Source: Sphaerochaeta halotolerans (lineage in GTDB: Bacteria; Spirochaetota; Spirochaetia; Sphaerochaetales; Sphaerochaetaceae). From it: a stretch of DNA of 64,000 bases. Position 1 is the stretch's first letter. Every line of letters starts with the position of its first letter. The notes below the pieces were generated by a model. That model did not search any database and was not told the origin of the DNA. It saw nothing but the letters and a program-made list of their open reading frames with translations. This document shows positions 27,610 through 37,300 of this stretch, one piece after another. The position numbers and the translations under genes were made by a program. The stretch is from contig NZ_QUWK01000012.1 in NCBI RefSeq assembly GCF_003429665.1, positions 1 through 64,000 of the forward strand, in the 5' to 3' direction.

Positions 27610-28362
27610 TTACAGTAGATTCCACTTTTCCTTCAATGCATTGAAAGATCCATCAGCCTCTGCCTTTGCAAGCCCCTCGTTGATGAGGTCCAGGAGCTCC
27701 TGATTGTCCTTTTGTACTGCGATTGCGATATCTTCCTGGGTGAACGGCTCTCCTGCAACTACAAGGCGGGAACTGTAGTTTTCATTGGAAAGTACAAAAT
27801 CGCTGGCAATCAAGGAGTCACAGACTGCTGCATCTATATTCCCATTGAGCATATCCTCTATGGCGAGGCCGATTTCATCATAGGCGCGTCTTTCCACAGG
27901 GTATGCTTCCAACGCAAAGTCACCAGTGGTTCCAATCTGGACTCCGATTTTCTTCCCTTCCAGATCCTCAATCCCCTTGATATTGCCTGCATCTTCATTG
28001 CGAATGATAACTACCTGACCAGCAGAGAGGATAGGGGAGGAGAAAGCCATGGTAGCTTTCCTCTCTTCTGTTACGGTCACACCGCTGGCAACCCCATCAT
28101 AGGCACCATTGGCAAGGCCAGCAAAAATGGTATCCCAAGGGACGTTCTTCACCGACATGGCAACGCCGACTTTCTCACCAATGAGTGGAATCAATTCAAC
28201 TTCAAATCCGGCCAAGGTGCCGTCTTCAACAAACTCCAGTGGAGGCCAAGTTGCATCAGTTGCAAATACATAGCCATCTTTTGCCTCTTCTTTCTTGCAG
28301 CCGGTAAGTACAAGAGCAAATACCAGTAGTACCAACAGTGCTGCTGTCATGGTTTTTTTCAT
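27610..28362 (-). CDS. Amino acid-binding lipoprotein of an ABC importer
   Basis: 250 residues. The N-terminus ends in a lipobox (FALVLTGC, cysteine at about residue 22), so the mature protein is tethered by lipid. The rest is the same receptor fold as its neighbour: WPPLEFVEDGTLAGFEVEL, GLANGAYDGVASGVTVTEER, KKIGVQIGTTGDF. No permease or ATPase lies with it upstream, so it may share the importer encoded downstream or be its second receptor. AAGGAAAC precedes the ATG. Confidence 0.92.
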   Translation of the reverse strand: MKKTMTAALLVLLVFALVLTGCKKEEAKDGYVFATDATWPPLEFVEDGTLAGFEVELIPLIGEKVGVAMSVKNVPWDTIFAGLANGAYDGVASGVTVTEERKATMAFSSPILSAGQVVIIRNEDAGNIKGIEDLEGKKIGVQIGTTGDFALEAYPVERRAYDEIGLAIEDMLNGNIDAAVCDSLIASDFVLSNENYSSRLVVAGEPFTQEDIAIAVQKDNQELLDLINEGLAKAEADGSFNALKEKWNLL

Positions 28363-28437
28363 GTTGTTTCCTTATGTTGTGATACACGTGTAATGTACTA
28401 TTCTGGGTATTGATAATGGGCAACTTTGTTAGAACTG

Positions 28438-28902
28438 TCAATGACCCATGATCTGGTAGGTTGCACTCAAACCGATGATGAGTCCCAGCAAGAATCCTCC
28501 AAATACCTGGCTGAAGGAGTGTCCGAGCATGGTTTTCAGGTTTTCAGGGGTGAACTGCCCTTCTTTATGAATGTCACTGAGGATTCTGCTCCACTCGTTG
28601 ATGACCTCCGCCTGTTTTCCTGCTGCCCTACGGATACCCATTGCATCGTGAATGACGACTGCGGCGAACGTTGCTGCTATGGCAAAATCGACCGTCCCGA
28701 TACCTTCAGTTAGTGCAATCGAAGTAACAAGGGCGATGACCCCTGCAGTATGACTTGAAGGCATGCCACCAGTGCTGAAGAGCATGTGCCAAACAAACTT
28801 TCGCTCAAAGATTGCATTAATAAATGGTTTGAGTAATTGTGCAGTAAAGAAAGTGATTGCAACCGAGACAAATGGGGCATTATCCAACAAAGCATTGTTC
28901 AT
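28438..28902 (-). CDS. Divergent PAP2 family membrane protein (DUF212)
   Basis: 154 residues with about four membrane segments. It carries the family's GGMPSSHTAG motif (near 45) and VIHDAMGIRRAAGKQAEVIN (near 85), which match the acid phosphatase/vanadium haloperoxidase-related group. HSFSQVFGGFLLGL near the end supplies the last His. It may be a lipid phosphatase, but no activity is established. I chose the ATG at 28902, which sits seven bases after a TTGCGC-17-TACGCT promoter; the longer frame to 28989 would overlap the start codon of the divergent MFS gene. Confidence 0.8.
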   Translation of the reverse strand: MNNALLDNAPFVSVAITFFTAQLLKPFINAIFERKFVWHMLFSTGGMPSSHTAGVIALVTSIALTEGIGTVDFAIAATFAAVVIHDAMGIRRAAGKQAEVINEWSRILSDIHKEGQFTPENLKTMLGHSFSQVFGGFLLGLIIGLSATYQIMGH

Positions 28903-28909
28903 GCCCAAC

Positions 28910-28938
28910 AGCGTAGCTTTTTTCCCCTGCTTGCGCAA
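28910..28938 (-). promoter_or_regulatory. Promoter with a predicted leaderless start (PAP2-like gene)
   Basis: On the minus strand TTGCGC (28938-28933), 17 bases, TACGCT (28915-28910), seven bases, ATG at 28902. No Shine-Dalgarno sequence. Confidence 0.5.
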
Positions 28939-28987
28939 GATTCCATCTTGTTCTAGAGTTGCACTCAACAATATCTTTGGAGATGTC

Positions 28988-30184
28988 ATGTACGTTTCAC
29001 CGCAGAAAAGCGATGCTATTCAATTCTGGGTGCTCAATGTTGCCTCATTCTTTGGCCAGTTATCGATAGCCATGGTGAATCTTGCTCTGGTGTATCATCT
29101 ACGCAGAGCCTTTTTTCTTGGAGCGGATCAAATCGGGGTTGCTGCATCCATCACTACTGCAACGTATCTAGTATTTTGCTTGCTCGGAGGAAGATTCACG
29201 GTCCATTTCCGTCCACGCCATCTTGTGGAGACCTCTCTTATCGGTATGGCATTGGCAGTGCTGCTCTTTGTATCCACCAAAACGCTTTCTATTGCTTACA
29301 TAGCATTGGTCTTCTACGGGGCTTTCATGAGTTTGCTCTGGCCTCAGATAGAGGGTTGGTTCTCAAGAGGGAAGGAAGGAGTCCAGCTGAATCATGTAGC
29401 CAACGCCTTCAACTTTTCCTGGTCTTTCGGGGTTGGTATATCCAGTTATATTGCGGGTATTCTGGTGGAAGTATCCACAACCACTCCTTTCTATGTTGCC
29501 ATCCTCATGTTCTTTCTTGTATTTCTTCTAATAGCAATCACCAGTGCTCTGGTCCCTGGGATCAGGGCAGTGCAGAGTGAACATGCTGACAACAAAGAAA
29601 ATATGCGAGAGGATGCGAGCACTCCTTTGCGCTTCTATGCCTGGGTAGGCATCATATCACTCTATAGCGGCATGAGTGTCATCCTTACCATTTTCCCTCT
29701 CTACGCCCAGGATGTCCTGAAGATCAGTGAAAGCCAGACAGGCTTGCTCTTGCTTGTTCGCGGGGTTGCTACCTGTCTCAGTTTCCTGGCTTTGGGAAAG
29801 TTGGAGTTCTGGCACTTCAAGAAGCGATACATATTCATGGTGCAGTTGCTCTTTGGGGTGCTCTGTCTGATAGCGATGGGATTCTCTTCCCCGCTTCCCT
29901 TTGCATTCTTCTTCTTGTTTTTCGGGATTCTCTTTGCATTTGCCTACGACCAAAGCATGTTTCATGGAGCGAGCGGCAGTGTGAACCGATCTGGGAGAAT
30001 GATCATCCATGAGGTACTACTTACATTCGGAACCATTCTTGGTGCAGTAGTGGGAGGGAGCATCTATGAGCAGCTCTCCTTCTCCAAAGTATTGCTTGTC
30101 ATTGGCACAGCGGCCATTGTCCTGGTACTGGGTGAGTTGTTTGTTGCTTCCTTTATTGAAAGCACCAGGAAACACGGAAAGTAG
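28988..30184 (+). CDS. MFS transporter, substrate unknown
   Basis: 398 residues, 12 predicted helices in two halves with a charged loop near residues 195-215 (EHADNKENMREDAS). The conserved basic loop after helix 2 reads GGRFTVHFRPRHL. The ATG at 28988 has GGAG five bases upstream; the frame is open further left but only as a shadow of the PAP2-like gene. No context names the substrate. It is followed after 60 bases by acn on the same strand. Confidence 0.83.
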   Translation: MYVSPQKSDAIQFWVLNVASFFGQLSIAMVNLALVYHLRRAFFLGADQIGVAASITTATYLVFCLLGGRFTVHFRPRHLVETSLIGMALAVLLFVSTKTLSIAYIALVFYGAFMSLLWPQIEGWFSRGKEGVQLNHVANAFNFSWSFGVGISSYIAGILVEVSTTTPFYVAILMFFLVFLLIAITSALVPGIRAVQSEHADNKENMREDASTPLRFYAWVGIISLYSGMSVILTIFPLYAQDVLKISESQTGLLLLVRGVATCLSFLALGKLEFWHFKKRYIFMVQLLFGVLCLIAMGFSSPLPFAFFFLFFGILFAFAYDQSMFHGASGSVNRSGRMIIHEVLLTFGTILGAVVGGSIYEQLSFSKVLLVIGTAAIVLVLGELFVASFIESTRKHGK

Positions 30185-30244
30185 TTTTACACACAATACT
30201 GAATTCGTATACAATAGAGTTAATGACGCCAAAAGGAGCCCACT

Positions 30245-32182
30245 ATGAGCAAGACCTTGACTGAGAAAATACTCGCTTCCCACCTTGAGGAGGGAACACT
30301 GGGAAATGGAAACCCCATCGGGATCCATATTGACCAAACGCTTACCCAGGATGCCACCGGAACGATGGCCTATCTGCAATTTGAAGCAATGGGTTTGGAT
30401 CGCGTCCAGAACGAGCTCGCTGTGAGCTATGTAGATCATAATACCATCCAAGTTGGATTTGAAAACGCAGATGACCATCACTATCTCCAGACTGTTGCCG
30501 CTGCCAAGGGTGTGGTATTCTCCCGCCCGGGAAATGGAATCTGTCACCAGGTGCATCTTGAACGATTCGGAAAACCTGGAAAGACACTGCTTGGCAGTGA
30601 TAGCCATACTCCTACCGGTGGTGGAATTGGGATGATTGCCATCGGAGCAGGAGGGCTTGATGTTGCCGTGGCCATGGCCGGCCAACCCTTTCACCTGATC
30701 AGCCCGAAAGTGATCGAAATCCGTCTCCATGGGAAACTTCGCCCTTGGGTCTCCGCAAAGGATGTCATCCTGACAGTGCTCGAGCGCTTCGGGGTAAAAG
30801 GTAATGTAAACTGCATCTTTGAATACACCGGTGAAGGGGTCCAGACGTTGGATGTCCCAGAGCGATCGACCATCTGTAACATGGGTGCTGAATGTGGGGT
30901 TACCACGAGCATATTCCCTTCTGATGAGAAGACACGTGCATTCTTGAAGGCCCAGGGAAGGGAGGAAGACTGGATAGAGCTCAGGGCAGACGAAGGTGCG
31001 GTCTATGATGACCTGTTTGAAATTGACCTGTCAGCCATGGAGCCCAAGGTAGCCTGTCCTCACTCTCCAGGAAATGTTGTCACAGTGGCATCCCTTTCAG
31101 GTAAGCGGGTTGAGCAAGTGCTCATCGGTTCCTGCACCAACTCAAGCTATGCTGATATGAAAAAAGTCGCTGATATCCTCGATGGCCATACCATCGCGGA
31201 ACATGTAAGTCTTGGCATAGCTCCAGGAAGCCGTGAGGTGCTCCTCATGCTCAGTCAGGATGGTTCCCTTGCGAAGATGATCGCCAGTGGTGCCCGTATT
31301 CTTGAAAGCGCCTGTGGGTTCTGCATCGGCAACCATCAGAGTCCTGGAACAGACGGAGTATCGCTTAGGACCAGCAATCGTAACTTTGAGGGACGCAGCG
31401 GAACCAAGAGTGGCCAGGTCTATCTGGTCAGTCCTGAAACTGCCGCACTCAGTGCCTTGAGCGGCCAGTTCACCGACCCGCTTTCTTCCCATGGCATTGC
31501 CTTCCCGAAGGTAGTGCAGCCTGAGCAGTTCCTGATTGATGACTCCATGTTCATCTTTCCTCCCGAGAATGGCAGCGATGTTGAGATCTTCCGTGGCCCC
31601 AATATAGGTGATCCACCGAAGAACACTCCTCTAAAGGAAGACTTGGACGGGTTTGTGACGATTAAGGTGGGGGATAAGATCACAACCGACCACATCATGC
31701 CCGCTGGAGCCAGACTCAAGTACCGTTCCAACATCCCTGTATACTCCAAATTCGTCTTTGAACCTGTGGATGAGCATTTCAGTGAACGTTGTGTGGAGAA
31801 TCAGGACCGAGGAAAGGACAACTTCATCGTAGCTGGTGCCTCCTATGGTCAGGGATCGAGCCGGGAACATGCCGCAATCTGCCCGATGTATTTGGGTGTT
31901 AAAGCAGTGATTGCCGTTTCCATCGAACGTATTCACCAGAACAACTTATGCAACTTCGGTATTGTTCCCCTGACCTTTGAGAAGGAAGAGGACTATACTC
32001 GGTTTGACCAAAACGATGAACTGGTCATCGAAAACATAGCCGAGCAGATCAAGGGTGACAGGGTTGTGCTGAAGAACAAGACAAAAAGCCGGGAGATCAC
32101 CCTGCGATGTGATATCACCGAAGGCCAGAGAGCAATGCTCATCAGTGGTGGCCTGCTGAATATACTCAAGGAGAAAGCTTGA
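30245..32182 (+). CDS. acn: Aconitate hydratase (short form)
   Basis: 645 residues, the short aconitase found in many anaerobes; it lacks the extra linker length of the 890-residue AcnA. Domain 1 shows [14 protein letters not shown], the [4Fe-4S] ligands lie in GSCTNSSY and CGFCIG, and the swivel domain after residue 480 carries [15 protein letters not shown] and [14 protein letters not shown] with the catalytic Ser and Arg. It interconverts citrate and isocitrate. The stop overlaps the icd start, so the two are co-translated. AGGAG precedes the ATG region only weakly (AAAAGGAGCCCACT). Confidence 0.96.
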   Translation: MSKTLTEKILASHLEEGTLGNGNPIGIHIDQTLTQDATGTMAYLQFEAMGLDRVQNELAVSYVDHNTIQVGFENADDHHYLQTVAAAKGVVFSRPGNGICHQVHLERFGKPGKTLLGSDSHTPTGGGIGMIAIGAGGLDVAVAMAGQPFHLISPKVIEIRLHGKLRPWVSAKDVILTVLERFGVKGNVNCIFEYTGEGVQTLDVPERSTICNMGAECGVTTSIFPSDEKTRAFLKAQGREEDWIELRADEGAVYDDLFEIDLSAMEPKVACPHSPGNVVTVASLSGKRVEQVLIGSCTNSSYADMKKVADILDGHTIAEHVSLGIAPGSREVLLMLSQDGSLAKMIASGARILESACGFCIGNHQSPGTDGVSLRTSNRNFEGRSGTKSGQVYLVSPETAALSALSGQFTDPLSSHGIAFPKVVQPEQFLIDDSMFIFPPENGSDVEIFRGPNIGDPPKNTPLKEDLDGFVTIKVGDKITTDHIMPAGARLKYRSNIPVYSKFVFEPVDEHFSERCVENQDRGKDNFIVAGASYGQGSSREHAAICPMYLGVKAVIAVSIERIHQNNLCNFGIVPLTFEKEEDYTRFDQNDELVIENIAEQIKGDRVVLKNKTKSREITLRCDITEGQRAMLISGGLLNILKEKA

Positions 32183-33411
32183 TGGAAATGGCAATACGCA
32201 TAAAAAATGGAGTCTTGCAGGTTCCTCCCAGCGTCATCATTCCCTACATTGAGGGAGATGGGGTAGGAGAAGAGATTACCTCTGTAATGAAGAGCGTTGT
32301 CGAAGCGGCAGTGAAGAAAGCCTATGGGGATACAAAGCATATAATCTGGAAGGAGATATTTGCAGGAGGAAAGGCGAAGGAAATAACCGGGACCTACCTG
32401 CCCGAGGAGACTCTCGAGGCTATCAAGCAGTACAAGGTGGCTATCAAGGGACCCTTGACCACCCCTGTAGGCAAGGGAATCCGATCCTTGAATGTCACCC
32501 TGAGGCAAACCCTTGACCTGTATGTCTGCCTACGTCCGGTTTCCTACTACCAGGGAGTTCCCTCCCCGGTCAAGCATCCAGAGAACGTTGACATGGTGGT
32601 CTTCCGTGAGAATACGGAAGATATCTATGCCGGTATTGAATGGGAGTCGGGTAGTGAGGAGGTTGGGAAAGTCATTGCATTCCTCTCTAAGGAGATGCAA
32701 GTGAACAAGATTCGTTTTCCTGAAAGCAGTGCAATTGGCATCAAGCCGGTCTCTGTTGAGGGAAGCGAGCGTTTGATCCGCAGTGCAATTTCCTATGCTT
32801 TGGAGCACAAACGACGTAATGTCACATTGGTGCATAAAGGGAACATCATGAAATTCACCGAAGGTGGATTCAGAAAGTGGGGGTATGAACTCGCAAAACG
32901 CGAGTTTGGTGCCATGGAAGACGAGCGTGGAACGGTGAAGATTGAAAGGGAAGGGCAAGAACCGTTGGTCATTCAGGACTGCATCTGCGATGCCTTCCTG
33001 CAGAACATCCTGCTCAAACCTGAATCGTATGACGTCATCGCTACCCTGAATCTCAATGGTGACTATATATCGGATGCTCTGGCAGCTGAGGTTGGTGGCA
33101 TCGGTATTGCCCCTGGAGCCAATATCAACTATGAAAGTGGCTTTGCAATCTTTGAAGCCACCCATGGGACCGCCCCTGATATTGCTGGGAAAAACATCGT
33201 GAATCCACTCTCCCTCGTACTATCAGCACAAATGATGCTCTCCTACCTTGGGTGGGTTGAAGCTGCTCAGCTGATTACCGAGGTTGTCCAGAAGGCAATC
33301 AGTGACGGAATCGTTACCACTGACTTTGCCCATTTGATGGAAGCTGAAGGCAATGCCTGTACAACGTTGGGAACCAAGGAATTTGGTTCTTATCTGGTCT
33401 CACTGCTCTAG
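32182..33411 (+). CDS. icd: Isocitrate dehydrogenase, NADP-type
   Basis: 409 residues, the length of the dimeric bacterial enzyme. It has the phosphosite-region motif [19 protein letters not shown] (substrate Ser and Arg residues), [27 protein letters not shown] and the metal-binding and cofactor segments NGDYISDA and [12 protein letters not shown]. It makes 2-oxoglutarate from isocitrate. The ATG shares one base with the acn stop (TGATG), and AAGGAG lies eight bases upstream; a TTG three bases earlier is less likely. Cofactor choice is inferred, not shown. Confidence 0.95.
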   Translation: MEMAIRIKNGVLQVPPSVIIPYIEGDGVGEEITSVMKSVVEAAVKKAYGDTKHIIWKEIFAGGKAKEITGTYLPEETLEAIKQYKVAIKGPLTTPVGKGIRSLNVTLRQTLDLYVCLRPVSYYQGVPSPVKHPENVDMVVFRENTEDIYAGIEWESGSEEVGKVIAFLSKEMQVNKIRFPESSAIGIKPVSVEGSERLIRSAISYALEHKRRNVTLVHKGNIMKFTEGGFRKWGYELAKREFGAMEDERGTVKIEREGQEPLVIQDCICDAFLQNILLKPESYDVIATLNLNGDYISDALAAEVGGIGIAPGANINYESGFAIFEATHGTAPDIAGKNIVNPLSLVLSAQMMLSYLGWVEAAQLITEVVQKAISDGIVTTDFAHLMEAEGNACTTLGTKEFGSYLVSLL

Positions 33412-33487
33412 AGGAAACTCAGAAAAATCGGATGGATTCACGCCTTGCAGGTATCCAGATAGATATCGGGTGAAGGCTTACTTTCTG

Positions 33488-33593
33488 GAGCGAGTGCCGG
33501 GAAAGCAAGGTGAGATACTCCGTCCCTTGGGGCGGAAAAGGAGGCAACGCCTCCTGAGTCCAGGGCTTGCCCTGGGGTATTGATACCTTTCAT
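33488..33593. repeat. Structured dispersed repeat, copy B (106 bp)
   Basis: Second copy of the block at 8314-8419, same orientation, 104 of 106 bases identical, with all hairpins kept. It sits between the convergent icd and gltA genes, 76 bases after icd. The 33412-33487 flank shares nothing obvious with the flank of copy A. After the repeat, 33594-33679 has a small hairpin (ACCGA-TGCTAC-TCGGT) that may help end gltA. Confidence 0.8.
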
Positions 33594-33679
33594 TAGGCAC
33601 AAAGAAATGACACCCATGCCTACCGATGCTACTCGGTGTTACAAAATAGGGTGCCATTGAAATTGAAGATCAATACCTG

Positions 33680-34975
33680 TCACCGGTCCTCAAGCGGTAC
33701 CACCTTGCGTACATGTGGACCGGAGTATGCCTGACGTGGCCGACCAATCTTCTGGTACGGGTCATGTCTCCATTCAAGCCAGTGGGCGATCCATCCAGGG
33801 AGTCTCCCCATGGCAAAAAGGACCGTGAACATTGATTCGGGAATTCCGATTGCGTGGAAGATGATTCCCGTATAGAAATCTACATTGGGATAGAGGTTGC
33901 GTTCGATGAAGTATGGATCACTGAGAGCAACCTGTTCCAGCTCCATTGCAATCTGTAGGAGCGGGTCGCTCTGGCTGTCGGCACCAAGTACTTGCTGGCT
34001 GAGCTGTTTTGCTATCCTTGCCCTCGGGTCATAGGTCTTATACACCCTGTGTCCGAATCCAGAGAGCCTGAAGGGGTTCTCCTTGTCCTTCGCCATCTCA
34101 ATCACCTGTTCAATACTGAGTCCTTCATTGTGGATCTTCAACAGCATCTGCATGACCGCTTGGTTGGCTCCACCATGTTTGCTCCCCCAAAGTGCACAGC
34201 AACCTGCAGCAACCGATGCATAGAGATTCGCCCCACTGCTACCAACAAGACGAACCGCACTGGTAGAGCAGTTCTGTTCGTGGTCAGCATGGAGAATCAG
34301 GAGTATATTCAGTGCCTTTGCGTGCAATGGATCAGGAATATAAGCATTCACCGGTGTATGGAACATCATATTCAGGAAGTTCTCACAGTAGGAATACTTG
34401 TAGGAAGGATCGACGAAGTCGAGTCCATTCATCTGCCGATAACTGAAAGCAGCGATGGTTCTCATCTTGGAGAGAAGTCTGCTTACCGTGAGGTCGACAT
34501 TTTCTTCTGGATCAGCATCCTCCAACTCGGGGTAGAACGCAGAAAGCGATGCAACCATTGCAGAGAGAATCGACATAGGATGTGCTTCCTGGGGAAAGGC
34601 ACGGAAAAAATTCCTCATGTCGACATGCAGCAGGGAGTGCCGGTTGAGCATGTCTGCGTAGGTATGCCGTTGTGCAAGGGTAGGGAGTTCGCCTTTGATC
34701 AAGAGGTGGGCAACCTCAACGAAGTCACAGTTTTCAACCAGATCTTCAATATCATACCCGCGATACCGGAGGATTCCCTGCTCTCCATCAACAAAGCAGA
34801 TGTTGCTCATGCAGGACCCTGTATTCGCAAAGCCTGGATCATACGTGATGTAACCAGTGTCCTTGCGTAGGGATGTTATGTCAATTGACTTTCCTCCCAT
34901 GTTGTCCGTGATGACAGTAAAATCGAATTCGTTGTCCTCGAGGACCAGTTTTGCTGCCTTTTCTTTGATATCCAT
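33680..34975 (-). CDS. gltA: Citrate synthase
   Basis: 431 residues, the type II length. It shows LHADHEQNCSTSAVRLVGSSGANL (catalytic His), the flexible-loop GFGHRVYKTYDPRA (His and Arg ligands) and FYTGIIFHAIGIPESMFTVLFAMGRLPGWIAHWLE (catalytic Asp region near Phe-Tyr). It condenses oxaloacetate and acetyl-CoA. GAGGAGG seven bases upstream of MDIKEKAAK sets the start. It faces acn-icd, and with them gives the oxidative route to 2-oxoglutarate; no other TCA genes are in the window, which fits a biosynthetic half-cycle. Confidence 0.96.
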   Translation of the reverse strand: MDIKEKAAKLVLEDNEFDFTVITDNMGGKSIDITSLRKDTGYITYDPGFANTGSCMSNICFVDGEQGILRYRGYDIEDLVENCDFVEVAHLLIKGELPTLAQRHTYADMLNRHSLLHVDMRNFFRAFPQEAHPMSILSAMVASLSAFYPELEDADPEENVDLTVSRLLSKMRTIAAFSYRQMNGLDFVDPSYKYSYCENFLNMMFHTPVNAYIPDPLHAKALNILLILHADHEQNCSTSAVRLVGSSGANLYASVAAGCCALWGSKHGGANQAVMQMLLKIHNEGLSIEQVIEMAKDKENPFRLSGFGHRVYKTYDPRARIAKQLSQQVLGADSQSDPLLQIAMELEQVALSDPYFIERNLYPNVDFYTGIIFHAIGIPESMFTVLFAMGRLPGWIAHWLEWRHDPYQKIGRPRQAYSGPHVRKVVPLEDR

Positions 34976-35057
34976 TGCATAGCCTCCTCTAGGGGTTCTT
35001 TTCATGTATGTTGTTTGAACAGGTGGGTGAAATGTATCCTAGATTGGTCCTTTTGGA

Positions 35058-35076
35058 AATATATCACCCATATATT
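35058..35076. promoter_or_regulatory. Inverted repeat between gltA and the ArsR gene
   Basis: AATATAT-CACCC-ATATATT is a perfect 7-base inverted repeat with a 5-base spacer. It lies between the divergent gltA and arsR starts, just upstream of the likely arsR promoter (TTTTCA 35083-35088, TATACT 35106-35111) and touching a possible gltA -35 box. ArsR/SmtB repressors bind AT-rich imperfect palindromes, so this is the natural operator candidate. Confidence 0.4.
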
Positions 35077-35139
35077 CTTTGCTTTTCATTCCTATCGGTA
35101 ATGGTTATACTAGTATGTATCGATTCGAGGAGATGCCCC

Positions 35140-35445
35140 ATGGATGAATTTGTATTGCCATTGGATGAGGAAATTGTCGATATTGCAGACTTTTTTAAGG
35201 TCTTTGGAGATCCCACCCGATTGAAAATCCTGTTCCTGCTTGAGCAAGGGGAGCGAGGGGTTAATGCAATCAGTGAAGAACTGAAGATGCAACAGAGTAC
35301 CATCAGTCAACAACTCAAACTTCTTAGGGCCCGTCGTCTGGTGCGTTTCAGGAAGGACGGTCGTAATGTTCTCTACCGTCTCAATGATGAACACATCCAT
35401 GACATCCTTGCCATGGGAATTGAGCATTACCAGGAATTGCTCTGA
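35140..35445 (+). CDS. ArsR/SmtB-family repressor with an alpha5 zinc site
   Basis: 101 residues. The winged helix shows FGDPTRLKILFLL (22-34), the recognition helix MQQSTISQQLKLLRARRLV (50-68) and the wing RKDGRNVLYRL (71-81). The alpha3 cysteine motif of arsenic or lead sensors is missing (no Cys at all). The last helix carries D83, H85, H96 and E99, the exact DxH-x10-HxxE pattern of the zinc site of SmtB-type sensors. It should repress DNA without zinc and release it with zinc bound. GAGGAG seven bases upstream fixes the start; the frame is open to 35008 but without signals. Target genes are unknown; gltA is divergent. Confidence 0.88.
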   Translation: MDEFVLPLDEEIVDIADFFKVFGDPTRLKILFLLEQGERGVNAISEELKMQQSTISQQLKLLRARRLVRFRKDGRNVLYRLNDEHIHDILAMGIEHYQELL

Positions 35446-35919
35446 CTAGTACCGCTCTGATATGGTTTGTGCATAGTCACCAAACAGAGCTAAACACATC
35501 TCCCGTTCCGATTGGGTAAGGTCAATGACCTCGTGGTCCTTACATCCCTCCTGTATGTACCGATAGATGTAATCATCTCTAAACCCGATTGCCTCGGCGT
35601 CCTCAGGTGTGCACCCATAATACACTTCCTTGATATTTGCCCAGATACTTGCAGAGAGGCACATGGGGCAAGGGTAACAGGTCGTGTAGAGAATGCAACC
35701 GGTGAGGTCATGGGTTTCTTTTTTTTTGCACGCTTCACGAATGGCATTTATTTCTGCATGCGAAGTGGGGTCATGTTCCGTCAACACAGTGTTTGAGGCA
35801 ACATAGACGGAACCATCCTTCGTGTCCACGACCACGGCACCAAAAGGGCCTCCTTCTTTGTTGTTCATGGTCTTTCGGGCTTGGTCTATTGCCAAACGCA
35901 AATACGCTTTCGCATCCAT
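35446..35919 (-). CDS. guaD: Guanine deaminase (cytidine deaminase fold)
   Basis: 157 residues, the size of B. subtilis GuaD. The zinc site is HAEINAIREA with its proton-shuttling Glu and TTCYPCPMCLSAS. The segment YYGCTPEDAEAIGFRDDYIYR is typical of guanine deaminase rather than of TadA, which has a different helix there. It converts guanine to xanthine in purine salvage or nitrogen supply. It lies tail to tail with arsR with no spare base between the stops. Confidence 0.85.
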   Translation of the reverse strand: MDAKAYLRLAIDQARKTMNNKEGGPFGAVVVDTKDGSVYVASNTVLTEHDPTSHAEINAIREACKKKETHDLTGCILYTTCYPCPMCLSASIWANIKEVYYGCTPEDAEAIGFRDDYIYRYIQEGCKDHEVIDLTQSEREMCLALFGDYAQTISERY

Positions 35920-35964
35920 AATGATTTCTCTCCGCTCTCCACTATAGCATATCTTTCCTTTTAG

Positions 35965-35997
35965 GCAAAATACCGCCTTTAGGCTTTAAAGGCGGTA
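35965..35997 (-). terminator. Terminator of argG
   Basis: TACCGCCTTTA and TAAAGGCGGTA form an 11-pair perfect stem with a short loop, followed on the minus strand by TTTTGCC. It lies 13 bases after the argG stop. Confidence 0.88.
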
Positions 35998-36009
35998 CAC
36001 AGGAAAGTC

Positions 36010-37227
36010 TTATCCACGCATTGAGCTGGCAATCAAGCGGATTGCATTGATATTGATGAATCCCTTGCAATCAACCGGCTGGTAACCACCGGCCTTGTCC
36101 ATGCTTCCCAACTCCTCATCGTAGAGTGAGAAAGGGCTTTCTACACCAGCAAAGATGATATTGCCCTTATACAGTGCAACCTTGCTGGTACCCGTGACAT
36201 GTTTCTGCCCTACCGTGAAGGCAGCGCGGAGCATCTCAAACTCAGGAGCCCCCCAGTACCCGTTGTAAATCAGCTCGGCGTACTTCGGCATCAGGCTGTC
36301 TCTCAGATGCATTGCTTCTTTGTCCATTGTGATGCCTTCAAGATTGTGATGAGCTTTCCAGAGGATTTCGCATCCTGGTGTCTCGTAGACACCGCGACTC
36401 TTGATGCCGATGAAACGATTTTCAACCATGTCCACCCGTCCGATAGCATTGTCATGACCCATCTTGTTGAGATACAGAATTAGTTGAAGTGGGTCGGTGA
36501 CGACCGTTTGGTCGTTCTCATTTTTTACCGAGACAGGGATTCCATTTTCAAAGGTGAAGGTAAGAAGCGTTTCTTCATCCTTGGCTTCCTTCGGACTGAG
36601 GGTAAGGCTGTACACATCATCATCTGCGCGAAGGGAAGGATCTTCCAGGATACCAGCCTCGTGGCTGATGTGAATGAGGTTCTCATCCTCACTATAGGGT
36701 TTCTTGGTGGATGCCTTGATGGGGATGCCATACTGCTTTGCATATGCAATCATATCGCTTCTTCCCTCGAACTGACTCAGCCATTCAGGATCTTTCCAGG
36801 GGCTTATGATCTTCACCTCAGGCATATGCATATAGTAACCGAACTCAAAGCGGACCTGGTCATTTCCCTTTCCTGTTGCTCCATGGGCAACATAGACAGT
36901 TCCTTCCTTTCGGGCGATTTCAATCTGGCGTTTTGCGATGATCGGACGGGCAAGGGAGGTCCCCAGCATATAGGTCCCTTCATAGATTGTATTGGCCTGG
37001 AGGGCAGGGAAGATATAATCGGTGACCAATTCCTCTCTAAGGTCTTCCACATACACGTTTGATGCACCAGTGGCCAAAGCCTTCTTTTCAATGGCTACAA
37101 AATCTTCATTTTGTCCGACATTTGCAACATAGGCGATAACATCGAATCCTTTGTTGACGAGCCATTTCAGGATCACCGAGGTATCAAGTCCGCCGCTGTA
37201 TGCCAGAATGATTTTTTCCTTATTCAT
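36010..37227 (-). CDS. argG: Argininosuccinate synthase
   Basis: 405 residues, the standard length. The N-terminal ATP pyrophosphatase loop is [11 protein letters not shown] (9-19), followed by [16 protein letters not shown] for citrulline and aspartate binding and by the C-terminal multimerisation region. It joins citrulline and aspartate in arginine synthesis. No argH, argF or argJ lies next to it. A TTGCCA-17-TACACT promoter at 37292-37264 and ARG-box-like sites farther upstream point to ArgR control. GGGAGAAAG precedes the ATG. Confidence 0.97.
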   Translation of the reverse strand: MNKEKIILAYSGGLDTSVILKWLVNKGFDVIAYVANVGQNEDFVAIEKKALATGASNVYVEDLREELVTDYIFPALQANTIYEGTYMLGTSLARPIIAKRQIEIARKEGTVYVAHGATGKGNDQVRFEFGYYMHMPEVKIISPWKDPEWLSQFEGRSDMIAYAKQYGIPIKASTKKPYSEDENLIHISHEAGILEDPSLRADDDVYSLTLSPKEAKDEETLLTFTFENGIPVSVKNENDQTVVTDPLQLILYLNKMGHDNAIGRVDMVENRFIGIKSRGVYETPGCEILWKAHHNLEGITMDKEAMHLRDSLMPKYAELIYNGYWGAPEFEMLRAAFTVGQKHVTGTSKVALYKGNIIFAGVESPFSLYDEELGSMDKAGGYQPVDCKGFININAIRLIASSMRG

Positions 37228-37263
37228 ATTCTTTCTCCCTGTTCGGTTTTGTCTTCTGCCGCC

Positions 37264-37292
37264 AGTGTATAAATTCTATTGTAGAATGGCAA
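37264..37292 (-). promoter_or_regulatory. Promoter of argG
   Basis: On the minus strand TTGCCA (37292-37287), 17 bases, TACACT (37269-37264), about 37 bases before the ATG. The ARG-box-like TGCATAAATATTCG lies 9 bases upstream of the -35 box. Confidence 0.7.
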
Positions 37293-37300
37293 GAGGTTTA

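Noticed and set aside
30017..30730. 237-codon minus-strand frame
   Set aside because: It is antisense to the MFS and aconitase genes, which have clear family motifs.
36007..36016. TTATCCACG, a DnaA-box-like word
   Set aside because: Single copy at the end of argG, no cluster, and no dnaA or dnaN nearby, so no origin is proposed.
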